Source: SAR202 cluster bacterium bin127
GTDB lineage: Bacteria > Chloroflexota > Dehalococcoidia > Lucifugimonadales > Lucifugimonadaceae
NCBI GenBank assembly: GCA_002239045.1
Contig: MPNN01000001.1
Location: 186,001 to 250,000, forward strand
Direction: 5' to 3'
Length of the DNA: 64,000 bases
This document shows, piece after piece, positions 1 through 7,991 of this stretch. The translations under genes and the position numbers were made by a program. The notes under the pieces were generated by a model. That model was not told where the DNA came from. It ran no database searches and saw only the letters and a list, made by a program, of their open reading frames with translations. Each line of letters begins with the position of its first letter. Position 1 is the stretch's first letter.

Positions 1-336
1 CATTGGTTTGCCGAAACCGGCTTGCCGATCCCGCTCGGTCTAGATGTGGTCAACCGTTCCCTCGGGGAAGAGTTGTGCACAAGCGTCGCTACGGCGCTCC
101 GATCGTCGATCGCATACGCGCACGCGAACGAGGATGCTGCGTTGGATTACGCGCTCGGTTACGGGCGCGGCATCGAACGTGAGGACGGTCGACGCTTCGT
201 GCGAATGTACGTCAACGATGACACGCTCGATATGGGCGACGAGGGGGTCTCTGCGTTACAGAGATTGTTTGGAATGGCGGCCGCGAACGGTATTATCGAC
301 GAAGTTCCGCCGCTAGACGTGGTCCGTCCACGCTAG
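1..336 (+). CDS. mqnD: MqnD-type menaquinone biosynthesis protein, 3' end only
   Basis: The reading frame is open from the first base of the window and ends at 336, so only the last ~111 residues are present. They contain the segments GLPIPLG, NRSLG, a run ending YALGYGRG, and MYVNDDTLDMG followed by GLF-like helix and a VPPLDVV tail. This pattern matches, from memory, the C-terminal lobe of 1,4-dihydroxy-6-naphthoate synthase, the last dedicated enzyme of the futalosine route to menaquinone, which has a periplasmic-binding-protein-like fold. The internal TTG at 22 is not a start, because homology continues upstream of it. It converges on the gene at 377-922. MqnA shares the fold, so the exact paralogue is less certain than the family. 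Confidence 0.72.
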   Translation, partial: HWFAETGLPIPLGLDVVNRSLGEELCTSVATALRSSIAYAHANEDAALDYALGYGRGIEREDGRRFVRMYVNDDTLDMGDEGVSALQRLFGMAAANGIIDEVPPLDVVRPR

Positions 337-376
337 CAGGTAGCAGATCGCCCCGACCAATTCACAACGCGGCTTT

Positions 377-922
377 CTACCCGCGGTACGAGAATCGGCT
401 GCGGTCGATGTGCTCAAACTCGGGCATGTTGCGCATCACTGCGCTAACCGCGGTCGTTGGTCGAGGCAGATCGAGTTCGTCGCCGGAATGTCGGAGATAG
501 TCTACGACTTCTTGGGCGCTGATCTGCGGACGTTCCCGTCCAAGAGCAAGTGCTGCGGCACGTATTTTTTCGCGACGATCGATCTGCGCGGCTTGTTCTT
601 CCGGTGAGCGGGATACTGATGGTCGAGACGGAGTTGTTTCATCATCGATCGAATCCTGCGGTTTGTGCGTGAATAGCACGCGTCCACCGATGCGATCTAC
701 TACAATCTGCAGGTTCATGTCGGCGCGTGCCGCACATTGCGTGACCAAATTACGGATCTGTGAGAGCTCTTCACCCGGTTCCGCGATCACGGCTCTTGCC
801 CCGCCCGGCTCAAGTGAAAACATTGCCTCGTACAACGCTCGTACGTTCGGGCTTTTTGCTCTGCTCAGCAGAGCAGTGCGGCGCATTTCGGTGAGATCGA
901 CTTCGACTATTTCTATCGCCAT
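377..922 (-). CDS. Hypothetical protein with possible C-terminal winged helix
   Basis: A 181-residue protein with no family I recognise. The N-terminal part (about residues 1-75) is a compact alpha/beta segment, followed by a polar Ser/Pro/Glu-rich linker (about 80-115). The C-terminal ~65 residues read as helix-turn-helix, with ISAQEVVDYLRHSG, an LPRPTTAVSAVMRNMPEFEHI segment and a basic tail, resembling small winged-helix domains. I chose the ATG at 922, since the GGAGAA stretch sits about 7 bases upstream of it but almost touches the alternative ATG at 928. It stands alone and is convergent with the mqnD-like gene. A DNA-binding role is inference only. Confidence 0.6.
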   Translation of the reverse strand: MAIEIVEVDLTEMRRTALLSRAKSPNVRALYEAMFSLEPGGARAVIAEPGEELSQIRNLVTQCAARADMNLQIVVDRIGGRVLFTHKPQDSIDDETTPSRPSVSRSPEEQAAQIDRREKIRAAALALGRERPQISAQEVVDYLRHSGDELDLPRPTTAVSAVMRNMPEFEHIDRSRFSYRG

Positions 923-928
923 CGGCAT

Positions 929-1254
929 TTCTCCATCAACCTATTCAGTCACGTGATCGTTGACGCTCGTTTGGAGCTTGGTCTTACAATCCAAGAATAA
1001 GTTGAGCCAACAAGATTTTCATATCTTCGCTGCTTTTCATTTTACACGAACTACTCAGATGCAATAGTTCGAAATCGCGCCACTACCGTTTGCGGATCGA
1101 AGAATCCGGGAATTAGCCCAGTTTTTTTAGTGAAACTATGTATCTTTACGACATGCATTGAGACCCATCCAGAATCCTCGTCGTTAGAATCGCAACCAAC
1201 GGGATTCCGCAAGACTGATCGGAAAATCGCACAATTCGGGACTAGCGAATCGAA
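929..1254. other. Intergenic gap without a supported gene
   Basis: This 326-base gap separates two divergently oriented genes. An open frame on the minus strand (1051-1284) overlaps the rhomboid start, has no recognisable domain and no clear ribosome-binding site, so I did not call it. The gap presumably holds promoters for both flanking genes, but I could not pick a convincing -35/-10 pair. Confidence 0.5.
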
Positions 1255-2073
1255 ATGAATAGGCGAGAACAGACACATAGGCAATCACTGAACGGACTGA
1301 TCGAGCCTTTGGTTCAAAGTCGGGTGACTGCCGTTTTTGTCGCGGTAAATATCGCAATGTTCGTGGTGCTCAGTGTCACCGGAGGATCGACCGAAAGTGC
1401 AAACCTCTACCGGTGGGGAGCGAAATTCGGACCCGCGATCCAAGCTGGCGACTGGTACCGAATGTTGTCACCGGTTGTTCTTCACGCGGGGCTGTGGCAT
1501 CTCGGAGCCAACACATTCGCGATGGTGTTGTTCGGTCCTCGTTTAGAACGTGAATTCGGATGGTCCGCTTTTCTAGCAACGTACGTGGTTGCTGGTGTTT
1601 GCGGCGTTGCGGCCAGTTATCTCGTTTCGCCTGCATTGAGCGTGGGAGCGAGCGGTGCCGTCTTCGGTATCGTAGGCGCCTACGGGGTATTCCTCATCCG
1701 CAATCGTAAAGACTTTGGGGTAGCTGCAAACCCCGTAATCTTGAATCTGGCGATAGTGCTGGTGATCAACATCGTGTTCGGAATGTTGGTTCCGGGAATC
1801 GATCAAGGCGCCCACGTCGGAGGGTTGATCGCCGGTGCAGCCATGGGTTGGGTAGTGAGTCCTCGGCGTGTCGTGACCATCGAAGACGATTTCTTTATCT
1901 TTGGCGCGCCAACAGTTCGAACCCGGTTCGCACGGGCGAAGTTTTCGAGGGTTCTCGCCGCGGGCGGTATCGGGTTGCTGGTGGCGTCGGTGATCGCTTG
2001 GTGGGTATCCAGTAACGCCAGTTACGATCAAGCGACGATGAGTCTCTACGCCTATTTTGAGTTGGTCAGCTAG
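1255..2073 (+). CDS. Rhomboid family intramembrane serine protease
   Basis: A 272-residue polytopic membrane protein. Its hydrophobic segments surround the rhomboid signatures: H77 and H82 with N86 in the second-helix HxxxxHxxxN pattern, GASGAVFG with the catalytic Ser at about 133, and the partner His at about 187 in AHVGG. These form the Ser-His dyad that cleaves transmembrane substrates within the membrane. The length fits the bacterial 6-TM core, with a further hydrophobic helix near the C-terminus (about 233-252). The ATG at 1255 places a short polar N-terminus before the first helix. The substrate is unknown, and no neighbour suggests one. Confidence 0.93.
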   Translation: MNRREQTHRQSLNGLIEPLVQSRVTAVFVAVNIAMFVVLSVTGGSTESANLYRWGAKFGPAIQAGDWYRMLSPVVLHAGLWHLGANTFAMVLFGPRLEREFGWSAFLATYVVAGVCGVAASYLVSPALSVGASGAVFGIVGAYGVFLIRNRKDFGVAANPVILNLAIVLVINIVFGMLVPGIDQGAHVGGLIAGAAMGWVVSPRRVVTIEDDFFIFGAPTVRTRFARAKFSRVLAAGGIGLLVASVIAWWVSSNASYDQATMSLYAYFELVS

Positions 2074-2080
2074 TCAATCC

Positions 2081-2893
2081 TCATTTGGTCGCTTTTATCG
2101 AGTAAAGGAACGGTATTGTGCCATGATTTTCGGTGAGTCGCCACCAACCGTCATCGTGGCGAATCATTTGGGGATGAGCGCGGTAGCCAGCAACAGGAAA
2201 CTCGTTTAGTTTCTCGATCGTGAGGCCGGCATCGATGATTGCGTTAACGATTTCGGACATGCTGTGTTGCCATTCGTAACTGGGCGATTCGATCACGACT
2301 GAACCTGTGTACGCGCATCCTCCTCCCGCGTCATAAATTCCCTCCGGTTTCGGAAAGTATGGGTGAATCGGTTTCAGCGACTCAGAACCATCTGATGCCG
2401 GAACCGACTCGAAGATGTGCGACGTCGGGTGTCCGTCAAGGATGTAGAACATACCTCCCGGCTTGAGAAAACGTGCGACGATTTGAGCCCAAGCCGTCAT
2501 GTCAGGTAGCCAACACAGGGCACCGATCGCGGTGTAGACGATGTCGAACTGTTGAGTGAGAATCTTGGGCAGGTCGTAAACGTTAGAGCGAATGAACCGT
2601 GCGGACAAGCGCAACTCGTCGTTTAGTTCGTTTGCAAGATCAATCGCAACATCAGATATGTCGACCCCGGTCACGTCAGCTCCGAGCCGTGCCCAAGACA
2701 TGGTGTCCATGCCGAAATGACACTGGAGGTGTAGCAGAGTCTTTCCGGTCACCGAGCCTATTTCTTCAATCTCAATGTCCGTTAGCGTGATTTTTCCGGA
2801 CCTGAAACTCTCCACGTCATAGAAGTCCGACGCCGCGTGTATCGGCGTACGTTCGTTCCAGTTGCGTCGGATGATGTCGAATTTCTCGTTCAT
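2081..2893 (-). CDS. Class I SAM-dependent methyltransferase, copy 1
   Basis: A 270-residue Rossmann-fold methyltransferase. The SAM-binding region reads LHLQCHFGMDTMSWARLGADVTGVDISD, where motif I has HFGMDT and the acidic strand-2 end is GVDIS. A later YTAIGALCWLPD and FLKPGG form motifs IV-VI. The frame extends to 2950, but the ATG at 2893 (MNEKFDII) aligns with the start of the neighbouring paralogue and is preferred. The substrate cannot be read from the sequence; relatives are usually annotated only as class I methyltransferases. It lies 63 bases downstream of its tandem paralogue and probably shares its transcript. The 3' end converges on the rhomboid gene. Confidence 0.88.
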   Translation of the reverse strand: MNEKFDIIRRNWNERTPIHAASDFYDVESFRSGKITLTDIEIEEIGSVTGKTLLHLQCHFGMDTMSWARLGADVTGVDISDVAIDLANELNDELRLSARFIRSNVYDLPKILTQQFDIVYTAIGALCWLPDMTAWAQIVARFLKPGGMFYILDGHPTSHIFESVPASDGSESLKPIHPYFPKPEGIYDAGGGCAYTGSVVIESPSYEWQHSMSEIVNAIIDAGLTIEKLNEFPVAGYRAHPQMIRHDDGWWRLTENHGTIPFLYSIKATK

Positions 2894-2956
2894 GTCTCGA
2901 TATTCGTGCGGTTGATGTCCAACAATTTGTGTTCGGACATCCGAAAGCAAATACGT

Positions 2957-3769
2957 CTAAATGCTCGCCTTAATCGAAAGCATGAATGGTATATTGCCAC
3001 CATATTCGTCCAATTCCCACCAACCATCGATACGTTGTCGCATCTGAGGTAACGCTTGGAAGAATGAAAACGGATATTCATGCACGTATTCAATCTTCAA
3101 ATCGGCTCCGATCAGGGCGTTAACGATCTCCGACATGCTGTGTTGCCATTCGTATACCGGCGTCTTGATCGTGTCTGATCCCGTATAAGAGTTGCGTTCG
3201 CCGTCGTCCAACAGGCCGTCGGGATTTGGGAAATACTGGTTTTCGGTTTCGAGATCGTAGCCGCCCTCGGCGTTTTGAACCGACGTGAAGATGCGGCCGG
3301 TTGGATGCTCGTCGAGCATATAGAAAGTTCCGCCCCGTTTCAGATAGCGGGCAACGATCTGCGCCCACATCGTCAAGTCCGGTAACCAACACAGTGCTCC
3401 CAAAGCCGTGTACACGACGTCAAACCGCTCTTGGAGGACATTCGGCAAGTCGTAGATGTTTGAACGGAGAAAGCGCACACCGAGCCCAAGTTCGTCATTC
3501 AATTCTTGGGCCACGACGATGGATGCGTCCGACAGATCGACGCCGGTCGCCTCGGCGCCAAGGCGTGCCCAGGACATCGTGTCCATGCCGAAGTGGCACT
3601 GTAGGTGGAGCAGCGACTTACCGGCAACCGAGCCCAACTCTTCGATCTCAATGTCTCTCAGCGTAATCCGCCCAGCTTTGAAGCCATCGACGTCATACCC
3701 GTCTGGCCCAACATGTATTGGCGTCCTCTCGTTCCAATTGCGACGGTTGATTTCGATGCGTTGATCCAT
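2957..3769 (-). CDS. Class I SAM-dependent methyltransferase, copy 2 (tandem paralogue)
   Basis: A 270-residue protein very similar along its length to the product of 2081-2893. Both share NRRNWNERTPIH near the N-terminus, LLHLQCHFGMDTMSWARLG at motif I, and YTALGALCWLPD. Differences cluster in the C-terminal substrate cap, which suggests duplication followed by change of substrate. The ATG at 3769 is chosen over upstream ATG codons because it matches the paralogue and gives the same length. A promoter for the pair probably lies between 3770 and the tmRNA. The substrate is unknown. Confidence 0.88.
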   Translation of the reverse strand: MDQRIEINRRNWNERTPIHVGPDGYDVDGFKAGRITLRDIEIEELGSVAGKSLLHLQCHFGMDTMSWARLGAEATGVDLSDASIVVAQELNDELGLGVRFLRSNIYDLPNVLQERFDVVYTALGALCWLPDLTMWAQIVARYLKRGGTFYMLDEHPTGRIFTSVQNAEGGYDLETENQYFPNPDGLLDDGERNSYTGSDTIKTPVYEWQHSMSEIVNALIGADLKIEYVHEYPFSFFQALPQMRQRIDGWWELDEYGGNIPFMLSIKASI

Positions 3770-3857
3770 GTTTTTCGGGCTCGTCGGCGAGTCGAGTAGA
3801 GCCGCAATGATACAAGAACAGGGGTGGTTCAACTAATGTGGATCACTGATCGTCAGG

Positions 3858-3863
3858 TATAAT
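3858..3863 (+). promoter_or_regulatory. Probable -10 box of the tmRNA gene
   Basis: A perfect TATAAT lies 12 bases upstream of the mature tmRNA 5' end, allowing a short 5' leader to be trimmed. I see no convincing -35 at 16-18 bases spacing, so the call rests on the -10 and its position. Confidence 0.55.
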
Positions 3864-3875
3864 CAGTAAACGTAA

Positions 3876-4226
3876 GGGGACGAGTGGATTCGACAGGGAG
3901 CGTACCGCAAGGTTGCGTGTCGTGGTGCCTGACCACGATAAAACGGGCAAAAAAACAAACGGCGAACGAGAAGTCGCCCTCGCAGCTGCTTAATCAGCCG
4001 CGATGTCCGGTAGGAATCGTCCTCAGCGGCACTTATCGGGCACCGAAAATCTGAGGTGCGGATGTGCAATGCCGGTAGCACGTCCAAAGGTAACCGGCAA
4101 CCGTGACCTGTGGCGGACGCCGTTGGCATCGTCCGGAAGCGGTATAAGCAACCAACGGCTACACACGTAGAAGCTTTGACGGGAAACTTTCTGGACGGGG
4201 AGTTCGACCCTCCCCCGTCTCCACCA
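3876..4226 (+). ncRNA. ssrA: Transfer-messenger RNA (tmRNA)
   Basis: One-piece tmRNA of about 351 bases. The 5' GGGGACG pairs with CGTCTCC near the 3' end over seven base pairs, followed by A and an encoded CCA at 4224-4226. The 5' part has the typical GGATTCGAC segment, and the 3' part has a T arm with TTCGACC. The tag frame lies near 3950-3992, ends NGEREVALAAA and stops at TAA. tmRNA rescues stalled ribosomes by adding this degradation tag with help from SmpB. The tag resembles GERELVLAG, which I recall for Dehalococcoides. Pseudoknots were not drawn in full. Confidence 0.95.
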
Positions 4227-4234
4227 GCGAGTTA

Positions 4235-4267
4235 CGCCCGCGACGACAACGTCGCGGGCGAATTTTT
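4235..4267 (+). terminator. Rho-independent terminator of ssrA
   Basis: An 11-base-pair perfect stem (4235-4245 with 4250-4260, GC-rich) with the 4-base loop ACAA is followed by AATTTTT. It sits 9 bases after the tmRNA CCA. Its position also shows that the open frame running through the tmRNA into the next gene is not translated from upstream. Confidence 0.9.
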
Positions 4268-4292
4268 CGTGACCGGCGAGGGACCACAATCA

Positions 4293-5078
4293 ATGGCCGT
4301 GCGAGTCCCAGCCCGCGGGCGATTGTCACGGGAATCGCGCACGATCAACTTAAACGGCGAAGACGTCTCCTATGTCTTGCAACGCAGTACTCGCCGCCGC
4401 CGCACCATCCAACTACAACTCGATCCAGAAGAGGGACTCAAGGTACTCGTCCCGCATACCTTGACCCAAAGGGAGATCGAGGACTTTCTGATCCAACGTT
4501 CAGATTGGATACTCGAACATCGCGTCAATATCGTAGGCACTGAAAATCAAGTGGATTGGGGCAACGGCGGTACGACGATGTTGAGGGGACGGACAGCAAA
4601 TGTCGTGGTCAAAGAGCGAGAATGGGACGACTTTGGCAGAGATCTACCTCCTACAGTCGCGAAGTCATTGGAAGGCGACACCGTTGAAGTGACCATTCCT
4701 CCGGGTATCGCAACAGAAGAACGACCTAGAATCGTCCGCCGATGTTTAGAGGATTGGTACCGGCAGGAGGCGTGGGACCATCTCAGGTCGCGGGTCGGTG
4801 AATTCGGGAACGTCATGGGCGTCAAACCGAGCCAATTGAAATTGAGCAATGCCAAAAAACGGTGGGGCAGTTGCAGCGGCAAACGCTCCATCAACTTGAA
4901 TTGGCGTTTGATTATGCTGGACGACCGCCTAATCGACTACGTAGTAGTTCACGAGCTGTCGCATCTGATCGAGTTGAACCATTCGGCTGATTTTTGGAAG
5001 GTCGTCGAGGGCGTGATCCCCGGCCACAAAGAGCTGCGACGGAAGTTGCGTCGACAGGCACCTTCGGGATTGGGATAG
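4293..5078 (+). CDS. YgjP/M48-like zinc metalloprotease (DUF45)
   Basis: A 261-residue protein of the YgjP/DUF45 (WLM-type) metallopeptidase family. The active-site motif VVHELSHLIELNHS supplies HExxH plus a third His in the NHS segment, preceded by the family block KKRWGSCS and LNWRLIM and followed by HSADFW. The N-terminal half is the usual beta-rich domain (RRRRTIQLQLDPEEGLKV). The frame is open back to 4110 through the tmRNA and its terminator, so the ATG at 4293 is the realistic start. Substrates of this family are not firmly established. It stands alone between ssrA and the convergent EamA gene. Confidence 0.9.
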   Translation: MAVRVPARGRLSRESRTINLNGEDVSYVLQRSTRRRRTIQLQLDPEEGLKVLVPHTLTQREIEDFLIQRSDWILEHRVNIVGTENQVDWGNGGTTMLRGRTANVVVKEREWDDFGRDLPPTVAKSLEGDTVEVTIPPGIATEERPRIVRRCLEDWYRQEAWDHLRSRVGEFGNVMGVKPSQLKLSNAKKRWGSCSGKRSINLNWRLIMLDDRLIDYVVVHELSHLIELNHSADFWKVVEGVIPGHKELRRKLRRQAPSGLG

Positions 5079-5096
5079 TCGAATTGAATTCGGCAG

Positions 5097-6020
5097 TTAA
5101 GGTGCCAAGGCAATCGTCACCCCGCCGCCAGCGATGCAGATCGCACCCAACGCCCGGGTCGGTGAAACTCGTTCTTTGAGCACGACCGCGCCGTATGCAA
5201 CCGCAACCAAGATTGAGATTTCTCTAAACGGCCCGACGTAGCTGACCGGTGAAAATGTAAGGGCGGTTAACACCAGGGTGTAGGCGGCGAACTGTAGCAG
5301 GCCGCCAACTACAAGGATCTTCCAGTGGCGCCGCGCTTCGTCAATGAACGCGTCGCGCGTTTCAATACGCGACTGGATCGCCATCATCCCTAATCCGCCG
5401 CCAAATTGCAGGAAGAACATGTACAGCGCCGGTTGGACGTGCCTCACTCCTTGTGCGTCGACCACCGAGTAGATGCCGATGACCAATCCAGTCAGTATCG
5501 CCAGCATCCAAGCTGGGCGTACTTGAGATCGGAAACGTTTCACGGCTCTCCACCTCCTCACCAACATCCACCACGAACGCACAGTTCGTTTGATCGTTGC
5601 TGTTTCGATGTCTGACATCGCGACAAATACGAGGCCGGTCACGATCAGCGCCGCGCCGACAGCCGCCGGCCATGACATCGATTCGCCCACTACGAACACG
5701 CCCAGAATGGGGATTATCGCTAATCCGAGTCCGCGCGCGACTGGATACACGATCGAGAGGTCACCGGTGTTGTACGCGTAGCCCAAAGTGGCGAAGTACC
5801 AGATATGCAACACAATAGTCGCCAAGATGAACCACCACCCGGTCCCGCTTGGAAAGTCAACGATGAGGATGTAGATAGCAAGCGGAAGGACGAGTATCGC
5901 CGACGTGACGGCCATTAACCCCGTCGTCACCGCGGGTCTGGTTGCCCGTCGAACCATCAGATTCCAAGAGGCATGAGCGAACGCCGATGAAACGACGAGC
6001 AAAATGGCTAACGGGGGCAC
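5097..6020 (-). CDS. EamA/DMT superfamily transporter
   Basis: A 307-residue membrane protein with about ten hydrophobic helices arranged as two homologous EamA repeats. The first starts at the N-terminus with AHASWNLMVRRA and the second around residue 170 after a charged loop (RSWWMLVRRWRAVKRF). The last helix region carries the usual PVSYVGPFREIS and LKERVSPTRALGA segments. Members export amino acids, sugars or other metabolites by secondary transport in the inner membrane; the substrate here is unknown. The start is a GTG at 6020. It is divergent from the DUF4432 gene at 6124. Confidence 0.88.
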   Translation of the reverse strand: MPPLAILLVVSSAFAHASWNLMVRRATRPAVTTGLMAVTSAILVLPLAIYILIVDFPSGTGWWFILATIVLHIWYFATLGYAYNTGDLSIVYPVARGLGLAIIPILGVFVVGESMSWPAAVGAALIVTGLVFVAMSDIETATIKRTVRSWWMLVRRWRAVKRFRSQVRPAWMLAILTGLVIGIYSVVDAQGVRHVQPALYMFFLQFGGGLGMMAIQSRIETRDAFIDEARRHWKILVVGGLLQFAAYTLVLTALTFSPVSYVGPFREISILVAVAYGAVVLKERVSPTRALGAICIAGGGVTIALAP

Positions 6021-6123
6021 GGTCGGGGGTTAGAAATGGCGCAACGAGGTCGATTGGCCTGGGGATAGACTACAATGCGCGTCGATGATGAACCCCATTC
6101 ACTAGCCCTCGGAGCCTAGACAG

Positions 6124-7218
6124 ATGCACTACCAAGACGAACGCACCCATGGATGCAGAATATCCGACGCTTGGACATATCGTGGCCTCAAGACGGTCGT
6201 CATGGAAAACGAACTGCTTCGAATAAGCCTTATCGCTGACAAAGGCGCCGACATGTTCGAGTTGGTCCACAAACCGAGCGACACCGATTTCATGTGGCGC
6301 ACCCCATGGAGCGTTCGCAATCAGGCCTTGTGGGTACCGTCGACCGGTTGGGGCGAAGGGATATTCCACGACCTTTACATCGGCGGATGGAACACGATAG
6401 CACCAACAGGCGGTTTCCAGCAAGACTACATGGGCGCCGAGATAGGGCAGCACAACGAGACGAACATGATGCCGTGGGACGCGCAGATCGTCGAGGATTC
6501 GCCAGAGCGTGTCGCGGCGAAATTCTCCGTGCGAGCGGTGCGAACGCCGTTCTGGATCGAGAAAACGGTCTCGTTAGAATCCAACTCGCCGGTCGTTACG
6601 GTAACCGACACGTTGATTAACGAGGCTGAGGAACCGGCACCCGCCCAGTGGGGTCAACACTTGGCGCTTGGCGATCCATTCCTGACACCGGACTGCATCT
6701 TAGATTTCGCGGGCGGCGACTTCATCGTACCCGAATCCCCTGACGGCTCAGTACCATCCGGCTCTCGATTGATGCCCGACCGCACAGGTTCGTGGCCCGT
6801 CGCCGAATCCCCCGACGGCTCCGAAGTCGATCTCACGGTGTTTCCGCCGAAGTCCGATCGACTTGTCGATTACCTCTCATTCAACAACCTCGCCGATGGG
6901 TGGTACGCGGTAACCAACCCGGATCGCGGCGTCGGAATCGGTCTGCGGTGGGACAGCGATGTATTCAAATACCTCTGGTACTGGCAGGTCTTCGGTGGCC
7001 ATAGCGGCTACCCGTGGTACAAGCGGACCTACAACGTCGGATTGGAACCGTTTACAAGTTTGCCAAGCGGGATGGCGGAGCCTGGAAGCGACGAATCGAC
7101 TTCGATGATCTTTGAGCCGGGAGAATCGCGTAGCTCAACGGTGCGCGCCGTCATCTACGAATCCAGCAACGGAGTTACGGCAATCGGTCAAGATGGAAAA
7201 GTGAGCTTACGAGTTTAG
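6124..7218 (+). CDS. DUF4432 family protein (aldose-1-epimerase-like fold), copy 1
   Basis: A 364-residue protein opening MHYQDERTHGCRISDAWTY, with YRGLKTVVMEN and ADKGADMFELVHKP, the N-terminal signature of DUF4432, a galactose-mutarotase-like beta-sandwich family. Conserved His/Trp/Glu-rich blocks occur at GGWNTIAPTGG, QWGQHLALG and the aromatic FKYLWYWQVFGG segment near the sugar-binding face. Activity is not defined for the family; mutarotation or binding of a sugar or sugar acid is inference from fold. A paralogue at 16426-17508 suggests that two related substrates are handled. The gene heads the catabolic stretch and is followed by a repeat array. Confidence 0.88.
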   Translation: MHYQDERTHGCRISDAWTYRGLKTVVMENELLRISLIADKGADMFELVHKPSDTDFMWRTPWSVRNQALWVPSTGWGEGIFHDLYIGGWNTIAPTGGFQQDYMGAEIGQHNETNMMPWDAQIVEDSPERVAAKFSVRAVRTPFWIEKTVSLESNSPVVTVTDTLINEAEEPAPAQWGQHLALGDPFLTPDCILDFAGGDFIVPESPDGSVPSGSRLMPDRTGSWPVAESPDGSEVDLTVFPPKSDRLVDYLSFNNLADGWYAVTNPDRGVGIGLRWDSDVFKYLWYWQVFGGHSGYPWYKRTYNVGLEPFTSLPSGMAEPGSDESTSMIFEPGESRSSTVRAVIYESSNGVTAIGQDGKVSLRV

Positions 7219-7234
7219 GCAGCGCGGTTCAGAC

Positions 7235-7443
7235 ATATCATTCCGAACCTCAAACATGTCATTCCGAACGGAGTGAGGAATCTAACGTCGAATATTTTTG
7301 AGTCATTCCGAACGCCAACACATGTTATCCCGTCCGCACCATAGATTTCATCCTTGTCGCACTCGAAGTATCGTTCCGAACGCTCCAACGCGTGTCGTTC
7401 CGAACGTTCCCACGCGTGTCATTCCGAACGGAGTGAGGAATCT
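7235..7443. repeat. Cluster of degenerate TCATTCCGAACG repeats (family A)
   Basis: At least six copies of a TCATTCCGAACG-like core occur here, at about 7237, 7259, 7301, 7371, 7395 and 7419. The copies at 7259 and 7418 are fuller, continuing GGAGTGAGGAATCT. The array fills the gap after the DUF4432 gene and leads into the GIY-YIG element. Similar family A copies are at 18650-18742, 24288-24515 and 44636-44672. Confidence 0.85.
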
Positions 7444-7821
7444 ATTGCCCCTGACTCGCGCTCGGGTACCAAGCCAAAGACAGATCCTCCCACTGCGGGT
7501 TTGATGCCTCAATCAGTGCAACCTTTTTCTCGCGCCGCCAACCCTTAATTTGCTTTTCCCTAGCGATCGCGGCCTCAACATCCGAGGTTTCCTCGAAATG
7601 TGCGAGTTGGGTAACGTTGTACTTGCTTGTAAAGCCGGACAAGAGTTTGTTCTTGTGTTCGTACATTCTTCGTTCGAGATCGTTAGTTACGCCAACGTAA
7701 AGCGTTCTTGATCTGTTGGTCAAGATGTACACGTAATACTGGTGGTCGCGCTGTGTGGTCATGCGCTGGAGATTCCTCACTTCGTTCGGAATGACATGCG
7801 TGCGAGCGTTTGGAACGACAT
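7392..7821. mobile_element. Inverted-repeat unit enclosing a GIY-YIG nuclease gene
   Basis: The repeat copy at 7418-7443 and that at 7770-7795 are inverted copies differing at one of 26 positions. The similarity extends outward to about 52 bases per arm (7392-7443 and 7770-7821) with some mismatches. The nuclease gene fills the space between them almost exactly: its stop touches the left arm and its start is 8 bases from the right arm. I infer a small self-spreading or nuclease-mobilised repeat unit, analogous to REP palindromes with RAYT transposases. No target-site duplication was identified. Confidence 0.55.
7442..7762 (-). CDS. Small GIY-YIG nuclease domain protein
   Basis: A 106-residue single-domain GIY-YIG protein of the UvrC/SLX1 N-terminal type. 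The signature reads YYVYILTN...LYVGVTNDLERRMYEHK, giving the Y-Y and V-G pairs, the catalytic Arg (ERR) and the helix His. A Glu near residue 70 (AIAREKQIKGW) is the expected metal ligand. It ends soon after the core, as small stand-alone family members do. The ATG at 7762 (MTTQRDHQ) is preferred over 7780, which lies in the repeat. The gene is wholly enclosed by an inverted repeat, which suggests a role in spread of the repeat. The cellular function is unknown. Confidence 0.9.
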   Translation of the reverse strand: MTTQRDHQYYVYILTNRSRTLYVGVTNDLERRMYEHKNKLLSGFTSKYNVTQLAHFEETSDVEAAIAREKQIKGWRREKKVALIEASNPQWEDLSLAWYPSASQGQ

Positions 7822-7838
7822 TCGTGTTCGTGTTTCGC

Positions 7839-7988
7839 TCACAATCGCCAGAATCGGTTCCAGTAAGACTTGAGGAACTGCAAGTAGGTCATGTTGACGT
7901 TGTACCGACTCAAGTATTTGCGATAGTCGACCACGGTCCAGATGAATGCGACGAGCAGAATGACCCATATGGCAGCTATCAAGATCAT
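7839..7988 (-). CDS. Small single-pass membrane protein (49 aa)
   Basis: A 49-residue frame begins at an ATG three bases after the stop of the 76-residue gene, so the two are probably translated together. It starts MILIAAIWVILLVAFIWTVV, one clear transmembrane helix with the N-terminus outside or as a signal anchor. A basic aromatic tail follows (DYRKYLSRYNVNMTYLQFLK and SYWNRFWRL). I do not recognise the family. Tight coupling to an antitoxin-like gene makes a membrane-acting effector conceivable, but a small membrane subunit of unknown purpose is equally possible. Confidence 0.55.
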   Translation of the reverse strand: MILIAAIWVILLVAFIWTVVDYRKYLSRYNVNMTYLQFLKSYWNRFWRL

Positions 7989-7991
7989 CGG

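Noticed and set aside
1051..1284. 77-residue minus-strand frame
   Set aside because: It overlaps the rhomboid start, lacks a ribosome site and resembles no family.
4110..4292. N-terminal extension of the metalloprotease frame through the tmRNA
   Set aside because: It overlaps the tmRNA 3' half and its terminator; the family match begins only after the ATG at 4293.
7298..7548. Short plus-strand frames rich in SERSE-type residues
   Set aside because: They are translations of family A repeats without ribosome sites.
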